A stretch of DNA of 64,000 bases, from assembly GCA_963744905.1 (NCBI GenBank), contig CAVUUV010000003.1, forward strand, positions 682,001 through 746,000, written 5' to 3'. Origin of the DNA: DATFFO01 sp963744905 (GTDB taxonomy: Bacteria; Actinomycetota; Acidimicrobiia; Spongiisociales; ZC4RG35). The notes below the pieces were generated by a model. It saw only the letters and a list, made by a program, of their open reading frames with translations, did not search any database and was not told the origin of the DNA. The stretch's first letter is position 1. Every line of letters begins with the position of its first letter. Positions 50,885 through 59,057 of this stretch are shown piece after piece. The translations under genes and the position numbers were made by a program.

Positions 50885-51522
50885 AGCTCACCCGACTCGG
50901 CCATTCGGCCCTTTTAGTGGAAACCGACCGAACCAGAGTGCTGGTCGATCCGGGGAACATGTCCAGCTCCTGGCACGACGTCACCGGCCTGGACGCGGTA
51001 CTCGTCACCCATCAGCACCCCGACCACGTCGACACTTCCCATCTCGGTGCGCTTCTGGAAGCGAACCCTGATGCCCGATTGATCGTGGAGACGGCGGTTG
51101 CAGAGATGGTCTCCGGTTCGAGCCAGGCCGTCGGGCCCGGAGTCAGCCTCGAGATCGGCGGGCTGGCCATCGACACGGTCGGAGGCCGCCATGCCTTGAT
51201 CCACGAGAGGATTCCGCTAATCGGGAACGTGGGCTATGTGATCTCTGACGGCTCCGGCCCGCGGCTCTTCCACCCCGGCGACTCATACGGGACGGCCCCC
51301 GAGGGCATCGATGTCCTGGCTTTGCCCATCACCGCCCCTTGGACGGCGGTCGGGCCCACGGCGGATTTCTTGAATGCGGTAGGACCCGTCCGGGCCTTTC
51401 CCATTCACGACGCCATCCTCTCCGAGATCGGACACCGATTGCACATGCGGGTGGTGGGCGAGCTGGCCTCCGAAGCGATCGACCTGGTGGATCTGGGCCC
51501 AACCGATTCCTTCCAGGTCTGA
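50881..51522 (+). CDS. metallo-beta-lactamase-fold hydrolase (UlaG-like)
   Basis: A 213-residue MBL-fold metal-dependent hydrolase. The zinc ligands are in 'VTHQHPDHVD', then 'HALIHERI', 'FHPGDSYGT' and 'FPIHDAI'. This is the UlaG/ribonuclease-Z-like group with a short C-terminal half, typically acting on phosphodiesters, lactones or amides. The N-terminus 'KLTRLGHSALLVET' is the normal family start. It is encoded with the alpha/beta hydrolase; a palindrome (51525-51538) follows its stop. Confidence 0.82.
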   Translation: MKLTRLGHSALLVETDRTRVLVDPGNMSSSWHDVTGLDAVLVTHQHPDHVDTSHLGALLEANPDARLIVETAVAEMVSGSSQAVGPGVSLEIGGLAIDTVGGRHALIHERIPLIGNVGYVISDGSGPRLFHPGDSYGTAPEGIDVLALPITAPWTAVGPTADFLNAVGPVRAFPIHDAILSEIGHRLHMRVVGELASEAIDLVDLGPTDSFQV

Positions 51523-51524
51523 GC

Positions 51525-51538
51525 CCGGCTCGAGCCGG
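51525..51538. terminator. palindrome between convergent MBL and FabH genes
   Basis: CCGGCTCGAGCCGG, a perfect 14-bp inverted repeat (stem 5 with a 4-base loop). It could act as a weak bidirectional terminator; no T tract is present. Confidence 0.35.
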
Positions 51539-51559
51539 AAAGGTAAGAGCCGGCTGCGG

Positions 51560-52543
51560 TCAGAATCTGATCGCGGCCGCCGCCCAGTGGAAGCCGGCCC
51601 CGAAGGCGGTGAGTACTACCAGGTCACCCGGGTGGATCCGCCCCGTCTCCCGGGCCTCCCACAGGGCTAAGGGCACCGTTGCCGAACCGGTGTTCCCGTA
51701 GTTGGCGACGTTGGAGTAGATGCGGTCCTCGACTCCCAACCCCTTGGCGACCACGTCGATGATGCGCTGGTTGGCCTGATGCGGAATCACGAGTGCCACC
51801 TCCTCCAGGGTGGCGCCGATCTTCTCCAGCACCGCCTGAGCAGCGGCGGACATCCGCTTGACTGCCTCCCGAAAGACCTCACGTCCGTTCATGGTCAGGT
51901 GATTGAAGGCTCCGGAGTCGATCGTCTCCTGACTGAACGGGATGCGAGTTCCCCCCACCTCCAGGCCCAGGATGTCGGCCCTGGATCCATCGGTCCCCGC
52001 CACCACTTCGAGGAGGCGGCCCTTTCCTCCTTCCGGGCCCATCACCACCGCACCGGCGGCGTCTCCAAACAGGACACACGATTCGCGCTCTTTCCACGAA
52101 ATGAGGCGGGAGATCAACTCCACACCGACCACGAGGATGCGCCGGGGCGCCATGGAAATGCGGGCCCGTGCGACGTCGATGGCCTGGACCCAACCGGAGC
52201 AGCCGCTCCCACCCAGGTCGTAGGCAGGGACGGGTCCGGCTCCGAGCCGGGTCTGGAGGAAGGCGGCCGTGTCGGGTGTGTAGACCTCGGGCGTGTCGGT
52301 GGCAACGATGATCTCATCCAGATCCGCCCCATCCAGACCGGCGTCCTTGAGGGCGACCCGCGCCGCCTCCTCGGCCAGGTCGGCGGTCGATTGGCCTTCG
52401 GCCGCGAAGCGACGTTCCCTGATCCCGGTTCGGGTGCGGATCCACTCATCGTCCGTGTCGATCAGGCGGGCCCAGTCGTCGTTGGTCATGACGCGCTCGG
52501 GCACGTAGCCGCCGAAGCCCAGAAAGTCTGCGGTGACGCTCAT
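51560..52543 (-). CDS. fabH: 3-oxoacyl-ACP synthase III (canonical triad)
   Basis: A 327-residue KAS III with the full Cys-His-Asn set: Cys115 ('GGSGCSGWV'), His255 ('IPHQANQRI') and Asn284 ('NYGNTGSATV'). It condenses acyl-CoA with malonyl-ACP to begin fatty acid synthesis; some relatives make other products. It is the third gene of a threonine aldolase-SDR-FabH run (14-base gap after the SDR). ATG 52543 gives the standard length. It contrasts with the altered KAS III-like protein at 35097. Confidence 0.88.
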   Translation of the reverse strand: MSVTADFLGFGGYVPERVMTNDDWARLIDTDDEWIRTRTGIRERRFAAEGQSTADLAEEAARVALKDAGLDGADLDEIIVATDTPEVYTPDTAAFLQTRLGAGPVPAYDLGGSGCSGWVQAIDVARARISMAPRRILVVGVELISRLISWKERESCVLFGDAAGAVVMGPEGGKGRLLEVVAGTDGSRADILGLEVGGTRIPFSQETIDSGAFNHLTMNGREVFREAVKRMSAAAQAVLEKIGATLEEVALVIPHQANQRIIDVVAKGLGVEDRIYSNVANYGNTGSATVPLALWEARETGRIHPGDLVVLTAFGAGFHWAAAAIRF

Positions 52544-52557
52544 CTGCGAAAGGGTAA

Positions 52558-53301
52558 TCAACGCCGGAGGCGGAGGCCCGCCATCCCGCCGTCGACGGCG
52601 ATCTCGGTGCCGGTCAGCGCGGGTGAGCCCGGGTCGGCCAGGTATGCGACGGCAGCGGCTATCTCGTCGGCCGCCACGAGGCGTCCGGTGGGCTGGCGCT
52701 GCTCGAGAGCGCTCCTCTCGGTGACGGGATCGTCGGCGGCCTCGAGTAGCCGCCTTATCCAGGGTGTGTCGACCGTGCCGGGACAGACGCAGTTGAACCT
52801 GATCCCCTCGGCCACGTGATCGGCGGCCATGGCCCGGGTCATGGCCAGGACGGCTCCCTTGGACGCCGAGTAGGCCACGCGGTTGGGTAGACCGGCCGTG
52901 GCCACGATCGAAGACATGTTGACTACCGCCGGATGCTGTGAGCGGCGCAGGTGTGACAGGGCGGCTCGGGTGACACGGGCCATCCCGACCACGTTGACGT
53001 CGAGCAGGCGGTGCCACTCGTCGTCGTCGTTGACGGTCACATCGCCGGCGGCACCGATGCCGGCGTTGTTGACCACCACATCGATGCCCCCCATCACCTC
53101 GGCCGCAGACGCCACCGCCGAGCGCACCGAACCGTCGTCGGACACGTCGCACACGAAGGGCAGAGCACCCGCAGGCATGCCGTCCGTCACCAGATCGAGG
53201 CCGGCCACGACCGCCCCTTCAGAAAGAAACCGGGCGGCCGTCGCCTGTCCGATGCCGGAGGCGGCGCCGGTGACGATCGCGCGCAGGCCCGTGACGCTCA
53301 T
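52558..53301 (-). CDS. SDR-family oxidoreductase
   Basis: A 247-residue classical SDR. The cofactor loop is 'VTGAASGIGQATAARF' with Asp ('GLDLVTD') after beta-2 favouring NAD; 'VNNAGIG', Ser in 'VNMSSIV' and 'YSASKGAV' complete the Ser-Tyr-Lys site, and 'CPGTVDTPWI' is typical. The substrate is unknown; the operon with a condensing enzyme and threonine aldolase gives no clear path. ATG 53301 overlaps the aldolase stop by 4 bases. Confidence 0.87.
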   Translation of the reverse strand: MSVTGLRAIVTGAASGIGQATAARFLSEGAVVAGLDLVTDGMPAGALPFVCDVSDDGSVRSAVASAAEVMGGIDVVVNNAGIGAAGDVTVNDDDEWHRLLDVNVVGMARVTRAALSHLRRSQHPAVVNMSSIVATAGLPNRVAYSASKGAVLAMTRAMAADHVAEGIRFNCVCPGTVDTPWIRRLLEAADDPVTERSALEQRQPTGRLVAADEIAAAVAYLADPGSPALTGTEIAVDGGMAGLRLRR

Positions 53302-54329
53302 CTCTCCGCCTCTTCCACCAGTATGCGGGCACCTTCCCGGCACTGATCCCTGGTCAGGTCCCGATGGGTGACCACGCGCACGCTGTTGGCGCCCATCGCA
53401 AACGAGAGTACCCCCCGATCTGCGGCGCGCTCGACCAGCTGGGACGCCGTGCAACCCCCCTCGCTCAGAGAGAAGTAGATGATGTTGGTCTCCACCGACT
53501 CGGCATCGAGGAGGATCCTGTCGCTGGCTGCCAGAATCCTGGCCATCTCGGTGGCGTTGGCGTGGTCGCCGGCCAGGGACTCCATGTTGTGGTCGAGGGC
53601 ATGGGAAGCGGCGGCTGCGAAGATGCCCACCTGACGCATGGCCCCGCCCAGCATGCGGCGATACCGCGTTGCCCGTCTGATCGTCTCGGCCGAACCGGCC
53701 AACATCGAGCCCCCTGGAGCCCCCAGACCCTTCGAGAAGGCAACCCAGACCAGATCGAACGGTGCCGCCAGGTCGGCGGGGGTACGGCCGGTGGCCACCG
53801 CCGCATTCCAGATCCGAGCCCCGTCCATGTAGCTCACCAGTCCCAGGGCGGCCGCTGCCTCACACACCCGGCTCATCACATCCAGGGGCACGATCCGGCC
53901 TCCGGCCCGGTTGTGAGTGTTCTCCAGCGCTACCACCGTGGTCGGGGGCATGATGATGTGGCCACGTGGCTTGACGGCGGCCCGGAATTCATCGACGTCG
54001 AAATAGCCCCGACTGCCGCCCAGTTCCGTGAACTGCACGCCTGAGTTGGCCGCTCCCGCCCCCGTCTCGCTCCAGACAACATGAGCTCCCGTGGGAACGA
54101 TGACATCGTCGCCGGGCTGGGTGAGCGTTTTGAGCGTGACCTGGTTGGCCATGGTCCCGGTGGGAAGCCAGAGCGCCGCCTCCTTGCCCAGCAGGTCGGC
54201 CACCTTGTCCTGGAGACGGTTGACAGAGGGGTCCTCGCCGAACTGGTCGTCTCCCACTTCAGCGGTCGCCATGGCCTGGCGCATCTCGTCGGTGGGCCGG
54301 GTGACGGTATCGGAGCGAAGATCGATCAC
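53298..54329 (-). CDS. ltaE: low-specificity L-threonine aldolase
   Basis: A 343-residue PLP enzyme of the threonine aldolase family. Starts 'MIDLRSDTVTRPTDEMRQAM', the family's N-terminus, with 'WLPTGTMANQ', 'ALENTHNRAGG' and the Schiff-base Lys in 'VWVAFSKGLGAPGG'. It cleaves threonine to glycine and acetaldehyde. It is first in the run of aldolase, SDR and FabH; a short gap of 36 bases separates it from the next minus-strand gene. No SigB-type promoter is seen upstream. Confidence 0.9.
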   Translation of the reverse strand: MIDLRSDTVTRPTDEMRQAMATAEVGDDQFGEDPSVNRLQDKVADLLGKEAALWLPTGTMANQVTLKTLTQPGDDVIVPTGAHVVWSETGAGAANSGVQFTELGGSRGYFDVDEFRAAVKPRGHIIMPPTTVVALENTHNRAGGRIVPLDVMSRVCEAAAALGLVSYMDGARIWNAAVATGRTPADLAAPFDLVWVAFSKGLGAPGGSMLAGSAETIRRATRYRRMLGGAMRQVGIFAAAASHALDHNMESLAGDHANATEMARILAASDRILLDAESVETNIIYFSLSEGGCTASQLVERAADRGVLSFAMGANSVRVVTHRDLTRDQCREGARILVEEAER

Positions 54330-54365
54330 TGACGGCGAGTCTAAGAGTATGCAGACAAGCCCGGG

Positions 54366-54821
54366 TCAGTGGCGCTCGTAGAGCCGATCCCCGTTGAGAC
54401 GGAGCGGCACATTCTCCTCGAAACTCTCGGCCAGATCGAGATGCAGCGCGACGAGCTTGCCCACCCACTCGTGGTCTTCGGCATTCCCGGCCGTCACCCA
54501 GGAATCGCGTTCGAGAGTGGACCACAGCAGCTCGTGGTACATGTCACGATCCAGATCCATTTCCTTGATGGTGAACGTGGTGGTGGACAGGCCACTCGCC
54601 ATCCCGGTCATGGCCCTTCCACATTCGCAGTCGGGCACGTCACAGGTGACGGGTAGGCGGACCATCTCGCCCTCAACCGTGTGCGAGTAGTCACCGTCCT
54701 CGGAACCAGCGCTCGTAGCGACGAAGACCTTCAATCCCAGCTCCCAGATGTCGGATAACCCAACCAGCAAGTTAGACGCTTCGAGCCGATCCGGAAGAGG
54801 GTCGACGGACCTACTCGGCAA
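54366..54821 (-). CDS. hypothetical protein with CxxxxCxC cluster
   Basis: A ~151-residue protein whose start is uncertain: TTG 54821, overlapping the preceding stop by 11 bases, fits a coupled start. The middle carries 'CDVPDCECGRAM', a compact cysteine cluster that may bind zinc; the rest is helical and acidic ('FTIKEMDLDRDMYHELLW'). I do not recognise the family. It follows the 54811 gene on the same strand, so the pair is probably co-expressed. Confidence 0.5.
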   Translation of the reverse strand: MPSRSVDPLPDRLEASNLLVGLSDIWELGLKVFVATSAGSEDGDYSHTVEGEMVRLPVTCDVPDCECGRAMTGMASGLSTTTFTIKEMDLDRDMYHELLWSTLERDSWVTAGNAEDHEWVGKLVALHLDLAESFEENVPLRLNGDRLYERH

Positions 54822-55665
54822 CGGCGCCGGTCGCCTCCTCCAGCTCCCAGAGCATGGCCGAGAACTCGGGCACCCTGATGTAGTGATAGTGGTCGTCACC
54901 CGGTCGGCATATGCGCCACAGACGACCCGAGCGCCACCAGAAGAGATCACATCCCACCGGTAGGGGTGAGGCCAAGAACGAGGCGGCCGCGTGTTCCAGC
55001 ATGGCCAGGGCAGCGTCGGTGAAGGACCTGCCTTCGATTCGATGGTACAGAACCTCATCCCGGGCCGGCACCGCCACCAGGGCGCCATAGGGGCTGGTTG
55101 GGTCTACATAACGTTCCATGGCCAGCACCCGGGTCGAGGTCCACCTTCCGCCCCGGACGGCGGTAAAACCGGCCGAGGCCGATTGGAACCCGATCCGCTC
55201 GGCCGGTTCGTCCCACAGCGAGCCGTCTCTCGCCTTGTCCCAGACCAGCCCGGGATCGACCTGCCAGCCATCGACCACCTCTGTGGTGACGGTCATGGCC
55301 AGCGGCCCTTTCCTGAGCATGAGGCGCTCTCCGAGTCCCTCGACCAGCGGCCGCTCCATCAGGGCGCCGTCGAACAGGCCCAGATCCGAGGCAGCGATCA
55401 CGGCCGAGCGCAGGTTGGGGGCGGCCGGCTCGAAACGCTCGGGTTGAGCAGGGTCGACGGTCAGCAGCAGGTCGAAATGCGACTCGAGCGCCGGCACCCA
55501 CTCGGAGGGGTCGATGTCGGCCAACCGACGTCGGAGCGGCTCGAGACCGAAGACCCGCCCGTCCGGGTCGGTCAGGCCGCCGTCACCCAATTCGACGTCC
55601 AGTCCCCGAGCGGCGAAATACTCGAGGGCCATCTCCACTAACTCATCGGCGGTGGGGGCATCCAT
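54811..55665 (-). CDS. hypothetical protein
   Basis: A 284-residue soluble protein with no motif I recognise. It is alpha/beta in appearance: 'ADELVEMALEYFAARGLDV' at the start, strands such as 'LAMTVTTEVVDGWQV' and 'GRRLW'-like stretches rich in Trp and Arg near 'CDLFWWRSGRLWRIC', and 'HYHYIRVPEFSAMLWELE' close to the end. The DUF1444-like layout (N-terminal helix, mixed core) is possible but not shown. It starts 68 bases after the hemerythrin-like gene and overlaps the Cys-cluster gene. Confidence 0.55.
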   Translation of the reverse strand: MDAPTADELVEMALEYFAARGLDVELGDGGLTDPDGRVFGLEPLRRRLADIDPSEWVPALESHFDLLLTVDPAQPERFEPAAPNLRSAVIAASDLGLFDGALMERPLVEGLGERLMLRKGPLAMTVTTEVVDGWQVDPGLVWDKARDGSLWDEPAERIGFQSASAGFTAVRGGRWTSTRVLAMERYVDPTSPYGALVAVPARDEVLYHRIEGRSFTDAALAMLEHAAASFLASPLPVGCDLFWWRSGRLWRICRPGDDHYHYIRVPEFSAMLWELEEATGAVAE

Positions 55666-55733
55666 GCCCCCGACCCTACAAGACCCGTTCTAGCATTGGA
55701 AGAAGGTCGTCGACGAGCTTTTACGATCAGAAA

Positions 55734-56198
55734 TCAGTACTCACCCAGATCCAGGTCGATCGCCTCGTAGACCAGGTCGGTCTCCCTGCCACGGTACTCA
55801 TGGATGGCCCGGATCACGGACCCGATGCGGTGGCGCAGGTCGGTGACGTCGATGGCGGCCGGATCACGCATCTGGCTGTGCAACGACTCGATCTGGCGAA
55901 CCAGGTCGCTCAGCTGCTGATGGAGGTGCTGCACGCGAGAGTGGAACCGGCGCGGATTCTCAGCGGCCACCATGGCCAGGAGGGCGTCGGGACGGGCCGA
56001 CTCGTCGAGCTCATCGGCCAGCGCTGAGCCCAGTACCCGGAGGGCGTCGCCAACCTGGCCGGACCAGGCTGGGCCCTCACCGGCCTTTCCAGAAGCAGCT
56101 TCGAGCTCATGCATCGCCTCCAGCGCTCGATCGCGTTCGACTCGACGAGCGGCGAAGGCCTCGTCCTGATAGGCCGGGCGATCAGGCTCTCCGGTCAC
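55734..56198 (-). CDS. helical protein, possibly hemerythrin-like
   Basis: A 154-residue protein that is entirely helical by appearance. Helix 'RRFHSRVQHLHQQLSDLVRQ' followed by 'SLHSQMRDPAAIDV' and 'DLRHRIGSVIRAIHEYRGRE' carries His residues at intervals of the kind seen in hemerythrin-like domains, though the classic HxxxE ligand set is not obvious. The neighbour upstream is Hsp20, with a 29-base gap, so both may be expressed in heat stress. Confidence 0.5.
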   Translation of the reverse strand: MTGEPDRPAYQDEAFAARRVERDRALEAMHELEAASGKAGEGPAWSGQVGDALRVLGSALADELDESARPDALLAMVAAENPRRFHSRVQHLHQQLSDLVRQIESLHSQMRDPAAIDVTDLRHRIGSVIRAIHEYRGRETDLVYEAIDLDLGEY

Positions 56199-56227
56199 GT
56201 GGAAGAGTGTGCGAGGGGGCCGAACAC

Positions 56228-56644
56228 TCAGCCCTCTATGGCTTGCTTCGAACCCGTGGAGACCGAGATCTTCTGTGGTTGAGCCTCGGGTCGGGTGGGA
56301 ATGGTGACGGTCAACACTCCATGGTCGTAGCTGGCCTCGACTTTGCCGGCATCGAGCGAGCGGCCCAGTCTCACCTGCCGGCTGTGAGTCCCGCTTGGCC
56401 TCTCCCTCACCAGCCAGTTGACGCCCTCGGTGTCCTCGAGGGGCCGTTCTGCCTTGACGGTCAGCACCCCGTTTTCCACCGTCACATCGACCTTGTCGGG
56501 ATCAGCCCCGGCCAGATCGAAGCGAAGGGTATAGGTGCCGTCGTATTCGAAGGCATCCATCGGCATCATGGCGCCACCGCCGCGGCCGGCCAAGTTTCCC
56601 AGCATGCGATCCATCTCCTCGAAGGGGTCAACGAAACGTGCCAC
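56228..56644 (-). CDS. Hsp20/alpha-crystallin family chaperone
   Basis: A 138-residue small heat-shock protein. It has an N-terminal stretch 'FVDPFEEMDRMLGNLAG', the alpha-crystallin core (about 30-125) with 'FDLAGADPDKVDVTVENGVL' and the 'GVLTVTIPTRPEAQ' I/L-x-I/V-type end. It holds unfolded proteins in soluble form. GTG 56644 has a strong ribosome binding site (AAGGAGGA) about 8 bases upstream. A sigma70-type promoter lies at 56796-56824, divergent from the J-domain gene. Confidence 0.88.
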   Translation of the reverse strand: MARFVDPFEEMDRMLGNLAGRGGGAMMPMDAFEYDGTYTLRFDLAGADPDKVDVTVENGVLTVKAERPLEDTEGVNWLVRERPSGTHSRQVRLGRSLDAGKVEASYDHGVLTVTIPTRPEAQPQKISVSTGSKQAIEG

Positions 56645-56681
56645 GTCTTTCCTCCTTTGCTCCCTGTTCCGTCGCTCTCTC

Positions 56682-56708
56682 CTGCCCGGACTGCCCGGAC
56701 TGCCCGGA
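56682..56708. repeat. three tandem 9-bp repeats upstream of hsp20
   Basis: CTGCCCGGA three times at 56682-56690, 56691-56699 and 56700-56708, in the leader of hsp20. It probably arose by slippage; a role is unknown. Confidence 0.6.
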
Positions 56709-56795
56709 CGACCGACCCGGGATTTCCGGGCCGGTGGCGGACGGTTACCGTCCGCCCGGCTCACCCGTTGGCTCCGGGCTCCTGTGCTTGCTGGA

Positions 56796-56824
56796 AACAT
56801 ATAATCTGATAGAGTCATTGTCAA
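56796..56824 (-). promoter_or_regulatory. AT-rich sigma70-type promoter of hsp20
   Basis: The minus strand reads TTGACA (56824-56819), 17 bases, TATGTT (56801-56796). CTTGA and ACTC half-sites around it resemble, but do not match, the HAIR operator of HspR. The stretch is strikingly AT-rich for this genome. Confidence 0.6.
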
Positions 56825-56881
56825 GCTGGTGCCCACCTGGGCCCAGTAGGTTGAGGAGGGCAGCGGCACGGGAAGACCGAG

Positions 56882-57388
56882 ATGGCTGGAGACATGCCTG
56901 ATTTCGATGCCTATGCAGTGTTGGGAGTGGAACCGACCGCCGATCCTGGCGAGATCAGGGCCGCCTTCCGAAGGATGGTTCAGCAGCGCCACCCCGACAC
57001 AGCCCCTCCCCAATCGACCCCTGCCTCCGTCCAGGAAGTGATCGAGGCCTATCGCACCCTGATGGATCCGGCCGCCAGGGCCCGTTACGACACCGAGAGG
57101 GCCCGGCGGCGGTCACCTTCGGTCGATCGGACGATCCCGGTCCGTCAGAGCGAACCCCGATCCGCCCCGGAGAGGGTCACCCGGGTGGCTGAAGCCTGCC
57201 CGAACTGTGGGGGAGCGGGCCGGATTGCGCTAGAGACGGACTGCGCCAGCTGCGCCGGAACGGGAGAGATAACCTTCCTCGATTCCAGCGGGGGACGGCG
57301 ACTGATCTGTCGGAGCTGTGGGGGTCGGGGCCGGCAAACCTCGATACGGTCCTGTCCCGGGTGCGAGGGGTCGGGGCTGAGGGTTTGA
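56882..57388 (+). CDS. J-domain protein with DnaJ-type zinc fingers, no C-terminal domain
   Basis: A 168-residue DnaJ-like protein: J-domain (about 8-65) with the HPD motif ('QQRHPDTAPP') that stimulates DnaK, a linker rich in Ser/Pro/Arg, then four CxxCxGxG-type knuckles ('CPNCGGAG', 'CASCAGTG', 'CRSCGGRG', 'CPGCEGSG') at 100-165. The substrate-binding C-terminal domains and the Gly/Phe region of DnaJ are missing. It lies divergent from hsp20 with 237 bases between the starts, so the pair may share regulation. Confidence 0.82.
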   Translation: MAGDMPDFDAYAVLGVEPTADPGEIRAAFRRMVQQRHPDTAPPQSTPASVQEVIEAYRTLMDPAARARYDTERARRRSPSVDRTIPVRQSEPRSAPERVTRVAEACPNCGGAGRIALETDCASCAGTGEITFLDSSGGRRLICRSCGGRGRQTSIRSCPGCEGSGLRV

Positions 57389-57421
57389 ATCGGCCCCCTT
57401 GATCTCGAATCCTGCCCGGCC

Positions 57422-57808
57422 TCAACCCCCGCCGACTCGCAGTGTGGTCCCGGTGAAGTTGGCCACCAGCACGTCACCGGCCGTCACCAGGACCTGCCAT
57501 GTCACGGCACGCGAGGGGGGAAACGAGGCCGGGGTAGCGACGGCTCGCAAGGTCCCTTCTCCTGGTGGGCTCACCCCGGTGGTGAGGTGGGTGGCCACGG
57601 CGACGGCGGACGAGTCACGGTTGGAGATGAGGCTCATCGCGCAATCGGCCAGGGAGAACACCACCCCGTGGTCAACCCCGCCATCACCTGCCCGGTGCTC
57701 TTCGTTCAGTTCCATCTCGACGACCAACCTGTGGGGAGCATCCTCGACCAACCTGACGCCCAGCGAGACGGCAAAACGGTCCTTCGCCAGTAATTCGGCC
57801 GCGCCCAT
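57422..57808 (-). CDS. PaaI-like hotdog thioesterase
   Basis: A 128-residue hotdog protein of the PaaI/thioesterase superfamily. 'RAGDGGVDHGVVFSLADCAM' contains the usual 'HGG...SLAD' core in slightly changed form, and 'TTGVSPPGEGTLRAVATPA' and 'VLVANFTGTTLRV' supply the later strands. It hydrolyses acyl-CoA or aryl-CoA thioesters. It follows the MFS gene by 12 bases on the same strand, so the two are probably co-transcribed. Confidence 0.82.
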   Translation of the reverse strand: MGAAELLAKDRFAVSLGVRLVEDAPHRLVVEMELNEEHRAGDGGVDHGVVFSLADCAMSLISNRDSSAVAVATHLTTGVSPPGEGTLRAVATPASFPPSRAVTWQVLVTAGDVLVANFTGTTLRVGGG

Positions 57809-57820
57809 GGGTCTGTTCTC

Positions 57821-58990
57821 CTATAAAGCGCCACCGGCGTGGGCAGCGTCTCGTGTGTCTACCAGCGACCAGCCTATGCCGGCCCCGGCCATGAGACAGG
57901 CCGAGACCACCAACCACATGGGCGAGAAAGACCACCTGTCGACCACCGCTCCCAACACCAGAGGTGCTCCCCCGGCTCCGACGAAAACGCCGGCCTGGGT
58001 GATGGCTGAGGAAGCTGCCGCCGCCTCCCGGTCGGCCCCCACAACCGAGGCGGTCATCAAGCCCGGCCATCCCCATCCAGTGGCATAGGCGGCCAGGACC
58101 GCCACCGTGAAGAAGGCCCCTTTCGACCAGGGAATCAAGGCGAACACCACCGCCCCGAAAGAGAGCAGCGAGACGAGCATGGTGATGGTCCGGCCTCGCC
58201 TGTCCGCCCATAGACCGGAGCCAACCCGGGCCAGGATGGACGTCCCCGATCCACCGAACTGCAACCATCCCGCGGCCGATTCCGACACCCCCCGGCCAAC
58301 CGCGGCGGAAACCATGAACGTGCCGAGGGAAACGGCCGCCACCGCTCCCAGGCCCGCCACCACCGCCAGACGCCTCAGGTCATTAGCCGTCAGGGGCCGC
58401 ACGGGCGGGCCGGGCGGGCCAGGCCCGGCGGCCTCCGGCTCGCGGCTCGGAATCAGGAGCCACGCCGCCAACGCCAGGAGACCGGCGCCGAGGAAGGCGG
58501 GGCGCCAACCGAAGTGAACGACGATTGCGGGGACGGCCAGGCCGGCCAGCAAGGTCGAGGTGGGGATACCGGCGTGTTTGAGACCGAAGACGGTGGCGTT
58601 TCGGTCGGGATGCGTGTGGCGGGCCAGCGCCTGATTGGCGGCGGGGTTGGCCGCTCCGTACATCACCCCACCTGCCATCAGCAGCAAGGCCAGCGACCAG
58701 GGAGCGTGGGCGAGGGGAGCGATCACCGCCGACACGATCGCCGACACGACCACGTTGATCCTCATCGCCCGTCTCCATCCGACCTGCTGGACCCACCGCC
58801 CCAGACGGGGTGAGGTGACCGAGGCGGTGAGGAAGAAGAGGGCGGTAGTGGTGCCCAACCCGAGCGGACCCAGGCCCAGCTCGGGCCCGATCTGGAAGAA
58901 GGCGGCACCGGTGAGGAACACGGGGAGGGTCGACACCGTGACGATGGCCACGCTCAGGACCAGCAGGCGGATCTGGACGACCGTTTTCAC
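57821..58990 (-). CDS. major facilitator superfamily transporter
   Basis: A 389-residue membrane protein with 12 hydrophobic helices. The MFS loop between helices 2 and 3 is 'TSPRLGRWVQQVGWRRAM'-like, with the later 'GSGLWADRRGRTITM' as the duplicated loop. The substrate is unknown; it may be a drug or metabolite exporter. GTG 58990 is chosen instead of the frame start at 59044, because the longer frame would place its start inside the hairpin at 59028-59057. Confidence 0.85.
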   Translation of the reverse strand: MKTVVQIRLLVLSVAIVTVSTLPVFLTGAAFFQIGPELGLGPLGLGTTTALFFLTASVTSPRLGRWVQQVGWRRAMRINVVVSAIVSAVIAPLAHAPWSLALLLMAGGVMYGAANPAANQALARHTHPDRNATVFGLKHAGIPTSTLLAGLAVPAIVVHFGWRPAFLGAGLLALAAWLLIPSREPEAAGPGPPGPPVRPLTANDLRRLAVVAGLGAVAAVSLGTFMVSAAVGRGVSESAAGWLQFGGSGTSILARVGSGLWADRRGRTITMLVSLLSFGAVVFALIPWSKGAFFTVAVLAAYATGWGWPGLMTASVVGADREAAAASSAITQAGVFVGAGGAPLVLGAVVDRWSFSPMWLVVSACLMAGAGIGWSLVDTRDAAHAGGAL

Positions 58991-59027
58991 GCAGCGAGCG
59001 TATCGCGCCCGCCGGCTGACCGGGACC

Positions 59028-59057
59028 GCTCCCGGCTGAGCCACCTCAGCCGGGAGC
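59028..59057 (-). terminator. strong hairpin at the end of the 59046 gene
   Basis: A perfect 12-bp stem (GCTCCCGGCTGA / TCAGCCGGGAGC) with a 6-base loop that includes the stop codon of the minus-strand gene at 59046. There is no T tract, so it may be an attenuator or 3'-end stabiliser rather than a full terminator before the MFS gene. Confidence 0.6.

Noticed and set aside
56796..56824. HspR (HAIR) operator in the hsp20 promoter
   Set aside because: Only one half-site-like CTTGA and a loose ACTC; the CTTGAGT-N7-ACTCAAG consensus is not met.
57821..59044. MFS start at 59044
   Set aside because: The start would lie in the loop of a 12-bp hairpin and add a polar N-terminus; GTG 58990 is the better choice.
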